Of a stretch of 64,000 nucleotides of DNA, positions 1 to 7,821 are shown in pieces. Both the position numbers and the translations under genes were made by a program. Origin of the DNA: Rudaeicoccus suwonensis (GTDB lineage: Bacteria; Actinomycetota; Actinomycetes; Actinomycetales; Dermatophilaceae); contig NZ_VIVQ01000001.1 in the NCBI RefSeq assembly GCF_007829035.1, positions 1,240,001 to 1,304,000 of the forward strand. Reading direction: 5' to 3'. The notes below the pieces were generated by a model that saw only the letters and a list, made by a program, of their open reading frames with translations, was not told the origin of the DNA and did not search any database. Every line of letters begins with the position of its first letter. Position 1 is the stretch's first letter.

Positions 1-2
1 CC

Positions 3-992
3 CTGCTGCCGGGCCTGCTCTTGTGTGTCGCCGTTGCGGCGGTCGCGACCGGACTCGGACGCGAGGTGCCGGTGATCGGTGGACCGGTGCTGGCGATCGT
101 GATCGGGATCGTGCTCAGCACGTTGGTCCCGTGGGCGCGGAACGAGTCGCTCACGCCGGGTCTGGTGTTCGCATCGCGGCCGGTGCTGCAGACCTCGATC
201 GTGGTGCTCGGGACAGGTCTGTCGTTGCAGGAGGTGCTGCGGGTCGGCGGTGCGTCCCTCCCGGTGATGTTCGGCTCGTTGGCGGTGTCGTTGATCGGTG
301 CGCAGCTCATCGGCCGAGCGTTGGGAGTGAGTCGGGACGTTCGCACGCTGATCGGTGTCGGCACCGGCATCTGCGGCGCGTCGGCGATCGCCGCGTCGAC
401 GGCTGTGATGAAGCCACGTGACAGTGATGTGGCATATGCCATCGGGACGATCTTCACCTTCAACATCGCCGCGGTGTTGCTGTTTCCGCCGCTGGGACAC
501 CTGATCGGCATGTCGGGTCATTCCTTCGGCCTGTGGAGCGGCACCGCTGTCAACGACATGTCGTCGGTGGTGGCAGCGGCCTACAGCTTCGGCGACGGTG
601 CCGGGCCCTACGCGATCGTGGTGAAGCTCACCCGGTCGTTGATGATCATCCCGATCGTGGTCGTGCTCGCGTGGGCGACCTCCCGGCGCACCGGCGTGGG
701 TGTGGCCGAGCGTGGCGCTCTGCCGTGGCGCAAGGTGGTGCCTGCCTTCCTGGTCGGCTTCGTGATTGCTGCAGCGCTGGACACCGTCGGCGTCATACCG
801 CACTCGTGGCACGGCGGTCTGAGCCAGCTCGGCACCTTCCTGATCACCGTTGCGCTCGCCGGCATCGGCCTGTCGATGCGCCTGCGGCAGCTGCGTCAGG
901 CGGGATTGCGACCGCTGGTGCTTGGCGGGATCCTGTGGATCTGCGTGGCGGGCACGAGCCTGGGGCTCCAACTTGTCACCGGCACCATCTGA
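3..992 (+). CDS. YeiH/UPF0324-family membrane protein (5' partial)
   Basis: This gene enters from the left edge. The reading frame is open from base 3 and starts with Leu-Leu-Pro-Gly-Leu-Leu, which matches the usual N-terminal membrane segment of the family, so the TTG at 21 is probably not the true start. About 330 residues are visible, close to the family's usual 330-350, so little is missing. The protein is almost entirely hydrophobic, with roughly ten membrane segments. It has the glycine-rich GVGTGICGASAIAA stretch and the NDMSSVVAAAYS motif typical of YeiH. The family is annotated as a putative sulfate exporter, but the substrate is not well established. It ends 55 bases before hemW, which appears to have its own promoter. 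Confidence 0.85.
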   Translation: MLPGLLLCVAVAAVATGLGREVPVIGGPVLAIVIGIVLSTLVPWARNESLTPGLVFASRPVLQTSIVVLGTGLSLQEVLRVGGASLPVMFGSLAVSLIGAQLIGRALGVSRDVRTLIGVGTGICGASAIAASTAVMKPRDSDVAYAIGTIFTFNIAAVLLFPPLGHLIGMSGHSFGLWSGTAVNDMSSVVAAAYSFGDGAGPYAIVVKLTRSLMIIPIVVVLAWATSRRTGVGVAERGALPWRKVVPAFLVGFVIAAALDTVGVIPHSWHGGLSQLGTFLITVALAGIGLSMRLRQLRQAGLRPLVLGGILWICVAGTSLGLQLVTGTI

Positions 993-1035
993 CACAGGTC
1001 GTTCACGCAGTTCCTGGCGACGCCGGTTGCCTTCG

Positions 1036-1041
1036 TAGGAT
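1036..1041 (+). promoter_or_regulatory. -10 box of a leaderless hemW transcript
   Basis: TAGGAT lies six bases before the hemW ATG and there is no Shine-Dalgarno sequence between. This spacing puts the transcription start at or next to the start codon. The same 14-base word, GTAGGATGGCGGGA, recurs in front of phoH (10805-10818). Confidence 0.5.
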
Positions 1042-1047
1042 GGCGGG

Positions 1048-2289
1048 ATGCCCAGCGTGCTGCCCGACGGCGACCCAGTGCCCGTCGACGGCGCGCTGCC
1101 GCAGGCGGCTCTTGCAAGCCTGCAGCGGCGGCCGTTGAGCGTCTATGTGCATGTGCCGTTCTGCTCGGTGCGGTGCGGATACTGCGACTTCAACACCTAC
1201 ACGCTGACGGAGTTGGGTGGCCGCGGTGCAGGCATCAGCACGTATGCCGATGCTGTTCTCGCCGAACTCGATCTGGCGCAGCAGGTGCTCGGTGCAGACG
1301 GGAGTGAACCGCCCTCTGTGTCAACGGTGTTCGTCGGCGGTGGCACCCCGACCATGCTTGCAACGGACGATCTCGTGCGGATGCTCGACGGAATTCGGTC
1401 CAGGTTCGGGCTGACTGCCGACGCCGAGATCACCACGGAGGCGAACCCGGACACGATCGACGGCGATGTCGCGGCGACCCTGGCTGAGGGCGGGTTCACC
1501 AGAGTCAGTCTCGGGATGCAGTCGGCCGTGCCGCACGTGCTCAAAACCCTTGAGCGCACGCATGATCCGCGCAATGTGCTTCGTGCGGTGGACGCCGTCC
1601 GGCAGTCCGGAATGCAGGTGAGTCTCGACCTGATCTATGGCACGCCGGGGGAGTCGTTGCAGGACTGGCGCACCAGCATCGAATCCGCCACTGCGATGAG
1701 TCCGGACCACATCAGCGCCTACGCCCTGGTCGTCGAGGACGGCACGAAGCTGGCGGCCCAGGTGCGGCGGGGTCAGGTGACGATGCCCGACGACGACGAC
1801 GAGGCCGACAAGTACGAGCTGGCCGACGAACTCCTCTCGGCGGCGGGTTACGAGTGGTACGAGATCAGCAACTGGTCGCGGACGTCCGCCGACCGATGCC
1901 GACACAACGAAGCCTATTGGCGCGGCGACAACTGGTGGGGGATCGGCCCGGGTGCGCACAGTCACATCGGCGGAACCCGGTGGTGGAACGTCAAACATCC
2001 GTCGCCGTATGCCGACCGGGTGCTCGCCGGGACCAGTCCCGGCGCCGGTCGGGAAGTGCTCACCAAGGCGCAGCAGTATGACGAGCGGGTGCTGCTCGGC
2101 ATACGTCTCGGCTCCGGGCTTCCGTTGAATCAACTTGATGCCAAAGGGCATTCGGCTGTCGCCGGATTGATCGCGAGCGGCCTGCTCGACGGCCCTGCGG
2201 CACTACGTCGCGATGAGCCGGTAGCCCGGTTGACCCTGCGCGGACGGTTGCTCGCCGACACCGTGGTGCATCAACTGCTCCACGGCTGA
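1048..2289 (+). CDS. hemW: HemW heme chaperone / radical SAM protein
   Basis: This is a 413-residue radical SAM protein of the HemN-like HemW type. The CxxxCxxC cluster motif is CSVRCGYC (Cys39, Cys43, Cys46) and is followed by DFNTYT. The glycine-rich FVGGGTPTML and the segment TRVSLGMQSAVPHVLKTL are the SAM-binding and core-barrel signatures. Next come the HemW motif YEISNWS and a small C-terminal winged-helix-like region. HemW-type proteins bind heme and are thought to deliver it to client proteins. Many are misannotated as oxygen-independent coproporphyrinogen oxidase; the sequence carries only the single CxxxCxxC and no sign of the extra N-terminal residues of true HemN. In actinobacteria it commonly lies near hrcA and dnaJ, as here. 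Confidence 0.92.
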   Translation: MPSVLPDGDPVPVDGALPQAALASLQRRPLSVYVHVPFCSVRCGYCDFNTYTLTELGGRGAGISTYADAVLAELDLAQQVLGADGSEPPSVSTVFVGGGTPTMLATDDLVRMLDGIRSRFGLTADAEITTEANPDTIDGDVAATLAEGGFTRVSLGMQSAVPHVLKTLERTHDPRNVLRAVDAVRQSGMQVSLDLIYGTPGESLQDWRTSIESATAMSPDHISAYALVVEDGTKLAAQVRRGQVTMPDDDDEADKYELADELLSAAGYEWYEISNWSRTSADRCRHNEAYWRGDNWWGIGPGAHSHIGGTRWWNVKHPSPYADRVLAGTSPGAGREVLTKAQQYDERVLLGIRLGSGLPLNQLDAKGHSAVAGLIASGLLDGPAALRRDEPVARLTLRGRLLADTVVHQLLHG

Positions 2290-2340
2290 GCGGCGGCACC
2301 GACGGAAGGCGCCGTCAGGTCGTCCGGTTGGTCGCAACCG

Positions 2341-3219
2341 TCACGACACGTCGAGGTCGAGGCCGAAGTCATGACAGGTGACGCTGTGGGTGAGGGCACC
2401 CACCGAGATGGCGTCGGGTCCGGCTTCGGCCAGCGCACGCACGGACGTCTCGGTCACTCCTCCTGACACCTCGACGATCACCGGCGCCGGGTGGGCGCGC
2501 ACCTGTTCGACTCCGGCGCGCACGAGCTCCGGTGTCATGTTGTCCAGCAGGATGGCATGTGCCACCGGCGACTTGTCGCGGGCGATGCGCTCTGCGTCAT
2601 ACGTGAGGATCGTGCGCAGTTGCTCAAGGGAGTCCACCTCGATCTCGACGCGTACAAGGTGACCGGTGTGTTCGGCCAGCCGGTCGAGCACCGGCACGAG
2701 TCCGCCGCCGAGCCCGATGTGGTTGTCCTTGACGAGGATTGCGTCGAACAGGCCGAACCGGTGATTGGTGCCGCCACCGTCGAGCACTGCCTGCTTCTCC
2801 AGCGCGCGCAACCCCGGTGTGGTCTTTCGAGTGTCGACGATCCTGGTGCCGGTGCCGTCGACCAGGGCCACGAATGTGCTGGTGCGAGAAGCGATTCCGG
2901 TCAGATGCCCCAGCAAGTTAAGAGCCGTGCGTTCGCCGGTGAGGATCGACCTGGCTGAGCCGCTGAAGGTGGCGACCAGATCGCCGCCGGCCACCTTGTC
3001 GCCGGACCGACGGTGCCAGGTGACGCGCACGGCCGGGTCGACCGCTGCGAAGACGGCCTCAACTGCGGCGGTGCCCGACAGCACCCCGGGCCCCCGGCTG
3101 ACAACGTATGCCGTGCCGGTGGCGTCCTGCGGAACCGTCACCGTCGTCGTGAGGTCTCCGGCCATGCCGAGATCCTCGGCCAGGGCGCGTTCGACGACGA
3201 GTTGCAGATCGGGTGTCAT
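2341..3219 (-). CDS. nadC: Nicotinate-nucleotide pyrophosphorylase (carboxylating)
   Basis: This 292-residue quinolinate phosphoribosyltransferase converts quinolinate and PRPP to nicotinate mononucleotide, CO2 and diphosphate, the last step of de novo NAD precursor synthesis. The family landmarks are present: ERTALNLLGHLTGIAS, the substrate-binding IVDTRKTTPGLRALEKQAV, and HRFGLFDAILVKDNHI. The end, with VEVSGGVTETSVRALAEAG and ISVGALTHS, is the phosphate-binding part of the barrel. It is the third gene of nadABC, and its ATG overlaps the nadB stop codon by four bases (ATGA), so the two are probably translationally coupled. Full length, no anomalies. Confidence 0.95.
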   Translation of the reverse strand: MTPDLQLVVERALAEDLGMAGDLTTTVTVPQDATGTAYVVSRGPGVLSGTAAVEAVFAAVDPAVRVTWHRRSGDKVAGGDLVATFSGSARSILTGERTALNLLGHLTGIASRTSTFVALVDGTGTRIVDTRKTTPGLRALEKQAVLDGGGTNHRFGLFDAILVKDNHIGLGGGLVPVLDRLAEHTGHLVRVEIEVDSLEQLRTILTYDAERIARDKSPVAHAILLDNMTPELVRAGVEQVRAHPAPVIVEVSGGVTETSVRALAEAGPDAISVGALTHSVTCHDFGLDLDVS

Positions 3220-4685
3220 GCCGGAACTCCTTGTGCGGTGGTGTCATCGGTGCGCCGATGCGCTCCGATGCTGTGCGGGTGCGCCAGCGCCGATCGGGCG
3301 ACGAGCCAGGCGACGTATGCCGCATCGTCGGCGGCGATGTGCGGCTCCAAGGCATCGACGCAGTCGCGCAGGTCCCGACCGTTGCGCAGCACCCCGCAGC
3401 TGGCACCGACGAGACTGCGGATCTGCCCGAGGCCGAGCGCGGGCCCGCTCGGGAGTGCGACATTGCGTGTGACGTCGTGGCGATCTCTTGCTTCGGCGGG
3501 CGTCGACACCTGCGCCGTCGACCAATCTTCAATGGTCGTGCTGCTGCTGACAGCCGCCGCCTGACCGGTCACGACTGCTTCGAGCAGCGAGTTCGACGCG
3601 AGACGATTGGCGCCGTGCAGGCCGGTGCGCGCCACCTCGCCCACCGCCCACAGGCCGCGCACGCTCGTGCGGCAGTCGGCATCGACGGTGACGCCGCCCA
3701 TCGAGTAGTGCAGTGCTGGGCGGACCGGCAGCAGGTCCTGTGTCAGGTCGAACCCGGACTCACCGACCAGGTGCTGCACCGCCGGGAATCGTTGCGCGAC
3801 ATCGGGCACGTGTCGTGCGTCCAGGTGTACGACGCGTTCCAGCGTGAGCTGCTCCCAGACGGCCGCGGCCACGACGTCACGGGGTTGCAGTTCGTCGACG
3901 AACCGTCGGCCGTCGCTCAACAGCCGAGCGCCGGCGCCGCGGAGCGCCTCGGTGAGCAAGGGCATCGGATCGCGCGGTACGTCGAGACCGGTCGGGTGGA
4001 ACTGGACCAAGTGCAGGTCCTGTGTCCGGGCTCCGGCACGTGCGGCGAGGGCGACACCCTGGCCGAGAGCGGTGCGAGGGTTCGTGGTGTGCGGCCAGAG
4101 CCCGCCCATGCCTCCAGTGGCGAGAACGACCCGTTCACAGGCTAATTCGAGCTCTCTGCCACTGTCGTCGCGCATGCGTATCCCGTTGATGCGGCCGCCG
4201 GCATCGATCAGCAATCGGGTGACGGTGTGGTCTTCCAGGACGGTGATGTGGGACGCATCGCGCACCGCCGCTGCCACAGCAGTGGTGATCGCGGCACCGC
4301 TGCGGTCACCGGCGTGAGCGATCCGATGCCTGCTGTGGCCACCCTCCAGCGCCAGATCGAGAGTTCCGTCCGCCTGCCGGTCGAACGGGACAGCGAGATT
4401 CTCCAGATGCGCCACCACGGAGGGTGCGGCGGCGGTGATCGCGCGAATGGCGTCGCGGTCGCCGGCATAGGCCCCGGCACGCCAGGTGTCCTCGGCGTGC
4501 AGATCGACGCTGTCGCCCGAGCCGATGGCCGCCGCGATGCCACCTTGCGCCCACATGCTGGCAGCCGCTTCGGTGAGCGAACCCGCAGTGATCAGAAGGC
4601 AATCCGTGGTCGCCGACAGTGCGCAGGTCAGGCCGGCCAGCCCGGAGCCGACGACGACCAAAGGTCCAGCTGGGCGTGTGGCCAT
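3216..4685 (-). CDS. nadB: L-aspartate oxidase
   Basis: This 489-residue flavoprotein oxidises L-aspartate to iminoaspartate, which NadA condenses to quinolinate. The N-terminus is the FAD-binding VVVGSGLAGLTCALSA. MWAQGGIAAAIGSGDS and the GGHSRHRIAHAGDRSG segment are characteristic of NadB. LVQFHPTGLD and the MGGVTVDADCRTSVRGLWAVGE stretch (conserved MGGV, then GLWAVGE) mark the substrate and second FAD regions. The frame stays open further upstream, but I chose ATG 4685 because the Rossmann motif starts immediately after it and it overlaps the nadA stop by one base (TGATG). Its stop overlaps nadC by four bases. Confidence 0.94.
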   Translation of the reverse strand: MATRPAGPLVVVGSGLAGLTCALSATTDCLLITAGSLTEAAASMWAQGGIAAAIGSGDSVDLHAEDTWRAGAYAGDRDAIRAITAAAPSVVAHLENLAVPFDRQADGTLDLALEGGHSRHRIAHAGDRSGAAITTAVAAAVRDASHITVLEDHTVTRLLIDAGGRINGIRMRDDSGRELELACERVVLATGGMGGLWPHTTNPRTALGQGVALAARAGARTQDLHLVQFHPTGLDVPRDPMPLLTEALRGAGARLLSDGRRFVDELQPRDVVAAAVWEQLTLERVVHLDARHVPDVAQRFPAVQHLVGESGFDLTQDLLPVRPALHYSMGGVTVDADCRTSVRGLWAVGEVARTGLHGANRLASNSLLEAVVTGQAAAVSSSTTIEDWSTAQVSTPAEARDRHDVTRNVALPSGPALGLGQIRSLVGASCGVLRNGRDLRDCVDALEPHIAADDAAYVAWLVARSALAHPHSIGAHRRTDDTTAQGVPA

Positions 4686-5698
4686 CACCGCACCGCCAGC
4701 ATCGCTTCGATGGCTGCACGGGCCGCCGGAGCAGTCGCAGCATCGACGTGCACCTCGTGGCGGCCGGTTTCGAGCGTTGCCCGGATCGCGGCCAGCGTGT
4801 TGCGTTTCATGTGCGGGCACAGATTGCACGGCCTGATGAACTCGATGTCCGGATGATCCGCCGCGACGTTGTCGCTCATCGAACACTCGGTGATGAGAGC
4901 GACTTTCGCGGGCCGGTTGTCTTCGACGTAGTGCTGCATGTCGGCGGTCGAGCCGGCGAAGTCTGCCTCGGCGACGACCTCCGGCGGGCACTCCGGGTGC
5001 GCCAGGACGGTGACGCCTGGGTGTCCTTCTCGGATCTGCACGATGTCCAGCGGGCTGAAACGCTCGTGCACCTCACACGAACCTGGGTGGGTGACGACCT
5101 CGACACCGGTCTGCGCGGCGATGTTCCGTGCGAGGTACTGATCCGGGATCATGATGACCTTGGCGACACCGAGCGAGCGGATGATCTGCACCGCGTTGCC
5201 GCTGGTGCAGCAGATGTCACTTGCCGCCTTGACTGCTGCCGAGGTGTTGACATAAGTCACGACAGGTGCGCCCGGATGCTGTGCTCGTAGCTCCGAAATG
5301 TCTTGTGGCGTGATGCTTTCGGCGAGCGAACAACCTGACCGGAGGTCCGGCAGCAGGACTCTCTTGCCCGGGTTCAGCAGCTTCGCCGTCTCGGCCATGA
5401 AGTGCACGCCGGCCAGCACGATGGTGCCGGCGTCGACCTGCTGGGCCTCACGGGCCAGCGCGAGCGAGTCGCCACGGATGTCGGCGACCCCGTGAAAGAC
5501 CTCGGGCGTCATGTAGTTGTGCGCCAAGATCACCGCGTCCTGCTCCTGCTTGAGGCGCTGGATCGCGGTGACGTCATCCTCGTAGATCGCCCACTCGACC
5601 TCGGGTATGACGTGCCGGACCCTGGCGTAGGCGGCCTGATGGTCGTAGCCGTCGAAGCCGGTGGTGGTGGCATCGTGCGGCGTATCGGTGATGGTCAT
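4685..5698 (-). CDS. nadA: Quinolinate synthase
   Basis: This 337-residue 4Fe-4S enzyme condenses iminoaspartate with dihydroxyacetone phosphate to give quinolinate. The three cluster cysteines are visible in SGCSLAESI, CTSGNAVQI and CNLCPHMKRNTL. LAHNYMTPEVFHGVADIRGDS is the N-terminal substrate loop, and HPECPPEVVAEADFAGST belongs to the third repeat. It is the first gene of nadABC. The tandem inverted repeat at 5726-5758 lies 28 bases before the ATG, so this gene carries the operon's control region. The NUDIX-type regulator nrtR sits directly upstream on the same strand. Confidence 0.95.
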   Translation of the reverse strand: MTITDTPHDATTTGFDGYDHQAAYARVRHVIPEVEWAIYEDDVTAIQRLKQEQDAVILAHNYMTPEVFHGVADIRGDSLALAREAQQVDAGTIVLAGVHFMAETAKLLNPGKRVLLPDLRSGCSLAESITPQDISELRAQHPGAPVVTYVNTSAAVKAASDICCTSGNAVQIIRSLGVAKVIMIPDQYLARNIAAQTGVEVVTHPGSCEVHERFSPLDIVQIREGHPGVTVLAHPECPPEVVAEADFAGSTADMQHYVEDNRPAKVALITECSMSDNVAADHPDIEFIRPCNLCPHMKRNTLAAIRATLETGRHEVHVDAATAPAARAAIEAMLAVR

Positions 5699-5725
5699 GG
5701 CGTGGTCCTCAGGTCCGCTTCTTAA

Positions 5726-5758
5726 TACTCATATTGAGTAAATGCTGAGGTTGAGCAT
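5726..5758. promoter_or_regulatory. Tandem operator upstream of nadABC (probable NrtR sites)
   Basis: Two inverted repeats lie in the nrtR-nadA gap. The first is TACTCA-TAT-TGAGTA (5726-5740), with perfect 6-base arms. The second is ATGCTGA-GGT-TGAGCAT (5742-5758), with one mismatch in its 7-base arms. Both share a TGA/TCA core with a 3-base spacer, and their centres are 17 bp apart. NrtR regulators are known to bind palindromes in front of NAD genes. Assigning these repeats to the adjacent nrtR is inference from position. Confidence 0.6.
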
Positions 5759-5846
5759 AACAGGAAACTGAGGAGGTGCTCACGCTCGTCCGAAGAGGCG
5801 CCGTGCGTTCTACCCGCGGCCGAGCCGCGGTCCACGCCGCTGGGTC

Positions 5847-6761
5847 TCAGCGAGGTGAGCGCGGCAGCGGCAATTTGGTGCCGACCTGGCCGCGTTCGTG
5901 CAGCACCTCGCGGCGGAACCGGTACATCCGCGCCGGGCGGCCGCCGGTGTCGCGGGACAGTTCGTCGGTCGGCTCGACCAACTCGTGCTGCACCTCGACC
6001 GTCCGGCGAAAGTTCTGCTTGTGCAGCGACTGGCCGGCGATCGTCTCGACGGTCTCCTGCAGTTGCCCCAGAGTGAAGGTGTCATCCATCAACTCGAAGA
6101 CGACCGGGCGATACTGCAGCTTGGCGCGGACCCGTGACAGTGCCGTCGCGAGGATGCGGCGATGGTCATGCCACATCGCCGCACCGGTCAATGCGGAAAC
6201 CCTTGCTGCAGATGGCGATTCGGCGACGAGTTCGGCCTCCCACAGCAACTCGTAGCGTTGCAGTGCGAGATCCGGGCGCCACGGTTGATCGTCACACCCG
6301 AACAGGAATTTGCAGCGCTCCGAGCGCTCGCGATCAGACCCCGCCCACCTGCGCAGTGCGGCTTCGATCTCCTGCGACAGGCGGTCGACCGGCGCGTCCT
6401 CGCTGACGTGCCGCCGGTCCTCCCACGGCAGCAGGTCGTACAGCGCCGACCACTCGCCGTCGCCCGTCGAGGCGTCCGCCTTGGTCAGGCCCAGATACGA
6501 GATCGACACGACGCGGTCGTCGTTGTGACTGCGAGCCCCGTCGGCGAAGGTGTAGAGCTGCTCGACATACCCGAGACGAAGCCCGGTCTGGTCGAGGACG
6601 AAGTCACGCGCCCCGGTCTGCAGGGAGTCCTGGTCCGCCCCGAGGGGCCCGGCCGGCAGGTGGGCCGGATCTCCACTGGCGAGCACCCACGCGCGACCGG
6701 CGGCCACCGTCAGCACGACCGCGACGAGTTCGGCGCGAAGCTCCGCCGCGCGATGCGTCAT
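5847..6761 (-). CDS. nrtR: NrtR-type NUDIX-fold transcriptional regulator of NAD synthesis
   Basis: This 304-residue protein has an N-terminal NUDIX-like domain (about residues 10-160) and a C-terminal winged-helix domain (about 215-295), including FTLGQLQETVETIAGQSLHK and NFRRTVEVQHELVE. This is the architecture of NrtR, which senses ADP-ribose or related NAD metabolites and represses NAD genes. The NUDIX box (GPLGADQDSLQTGARD, then FVLDQTGL) has lost the REUxEExGU glutamates, so it looks like a sensor rather than a hydrolase. It lies upstream of nadABC with a tandem palindrome between, and overlaps the DUF3097 gene by four bases. A NUDIX hydrolase with unrelated function is unlikely given the C-terminal domain and context. 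Confidence 0.82.
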   Translation of the reverse strand: MTHRAAELRAELVAVVLTVAAGRAWVLASGDPAHLPAGPLGADQDSLQTGARDFVLDQTGLRLGYVEQLYTFADGARSHNDDRVVSISYLGLTKADASTGDGEWSALYDLLPWEDRRHVSEDAPVDRLSQEIEAALRRWAGSDRERSERCKFLFGCDDQPWRPDLALQRYELLWEAELVAESPSAARVSALTGAAMWHDHRRILATALSRVRAKLQYRPVVFELMDDTFTLGQLQETVETIAGQSLHKQNFRRTVEVQHELVEPTDELSRDTGGRPARMYRFRREVLHERGQVGTKLPLPRSPR

Positions 6762-7639
6762 ACCTCTGCCGTCACGAAGTCGATGAGTTCCTCGACGCGT
6801 CCGAGCAACTCCGGTTGCAGATCCGCGTAGCTGCGCACCTGGCGCAGGATCTGCTTCCAGCCGCGGGCGACATCAGCTTGCGAGTCGTGCGGCCAGCCGA
6901 GTTCGGCGAGGACCCCGTGCTTCCACGACGTGCCGCGGGGGATCACCGGCCACTGCGACCAGCCGAGCCGCTCGGGCTGGACGGACTGCCAGACGTCGAC
7001 GAACGGGTGACCGACGACGAGCACATGATCGCGAGCCTCAGGTATGCCGAGCGCCTCGTCGACGATCCGCTGCTCTTTGGTGCCCGGCACGAGGTGGTCC
7101 ACCAGCACGCCCATCCGCCGCTGGGCCGAGGGGCGGAAGTCGCGGATGACGGCGCGCAGGTCGTCGACGCCCTCCAACAGTTCGACGACGACGCCCTCGA
7201 TGCGCAGGTCGGCGCCCCAGACCTTCTCGACCAGTTCGGCATCGTGGCGACCCTCGACGAAGATGCGCGAGCCGCGAGCGACCCGCGCCGGCGCATCGGC
7301 AACAGCCCGCGAACCGCTGGCGGTGCGGGTCGCGGCCTCGCGGACGGCGGCCAGTGCGGCGCGGTCGCCGGCGCTGGGTGCCGGAGGCACCAGCTCGACC
7401 GGTGCTCCGTCGATGAGAAATCCGGGGCCGAGCGGGAACGCGCGGACCCGGCCGTGCCGATCCTCCAGGTGCACCACGTGCATACCGCCGGCCTTCTCGA
7501 CACGCACGATCATGCCGCACCACCCGGTCTCGACTTCCTCGACGACGAGCTCACGTTCGGCGGGGATCTGCTGCGAGCGCCCCCGCGCGGGAGCGCGCCA
7601 GTCACCGGCGAGGACGTCGGCGGAATATCTGTCGGTCAC
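6758..7639 (-). CDS. DUF3097 family protein with TOPRIM-like segment
   Basis: This is a conserved actinobacterial protein of unknown function. With the GTG start at 7639 it has 293 residues. The N-terminal third contains LVVEEVETGWCGMIVRVEKA and LEDRHGRVRAFPLGPGFL, typical of DUF3097. The middle has IFVEGRHDAELVEKVWG and GVVVELLEGVDDL, which resemble the acidic motifs of a TOPRIM fold (E, then DxD-like). A nucleic-acid role is therefore possible but unproven. ATGs at 7702 and 7690 would extend it, but TAATCT lies eight bases before GTG 7639 and family members start near the RYxxDVL segment. The gene lies between hemW and hrcA in many actinobacteria. It overlaps nrtR by four bases. Confidence 0.78.
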   Translation of the reverse strand: MTDRYSADVLAGDWRAPARGRSQQIPAERELVVEEVETGWCGMIVRVEKAGGMHVVHLEDRHGRVRAFPLGPGFLIDGAPVELVPPAPSAGDRAALAAVREAATRTASGSRAVADAPARVARGSRIFVEGRHDAELVEKVWGADLRIEGVVVELLEGVDDLRAVIRDFRPSAQRRMGVLVDHLVPGTKEQRIVDEALGIPEARDHVLVVGHPFVDVWQSVQPERLGWSQWPVIPRGTSWKHGVLAELGWPHDSQADVARGWKQILRQVRSYADLQPELLGRVEELIDFVTAEV

Positions 7640-7647
7640 GAGGCCTG

Positions 7648-7653
7648 AGATTA
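7648..7653 (-). promoter_or_regulatory. -10 box for the DUF3097-nrtR transcript
   Basis: On the minus strand TAATCT is followed by eight bases and then GTG 7639, with no ribosome-binding site. This fits a leaderless start and decides between the three possible start codons of the DUF3097 gene. Confidence 0.45.
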
Positions 7654-7703
7654 GTGCGCGCGACGCGCTGAGGTCGGCAGGCCGGGCCATGTCGGAGTGC
7701 ACG

Positions 7704-7735
7704 TAGACTTGGCACTCGGCATACGTGAGTGCCAG
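7704..7735 (+). promoter_or_regulatory. CIRCE element and -10 box in front of hrcA
   Basis: TTGGCACTC-N9-GAGTGCCAG (7709-7735) matches the HrcA operator CIRCE (TTAGCACTC-N9-GAGTGCTAA) with 9-base spacing and fully complementary arms, apart from the outermost base. TAGACT (7704-7709) directly before it can serve as the -10 box, so bound HrcA would cover the transcription start. This implies autoregulation of hrcA-dnaJ by heat shock. Confidence 0.9.
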
Positions 7736-7821
7736 GCGCTGTTGTCGGCAAGGCAGGGTGGTTGGTGAGTCGGGCCCGTTGGCAGGTCAATGTTGGTGAC
7801 GAGGACGGAAGAGGTGAGGAC

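Noticed and set aside
4686-4991. N-terminal extension of NadB by about 100 residues
   Set aside because: The frame is open but lies inside nadA, is rich in Arg and Gly, and precedes the FAD-binding motif with no homology. The ATG at 4685 fits the family and the one-base overlap with nadA.
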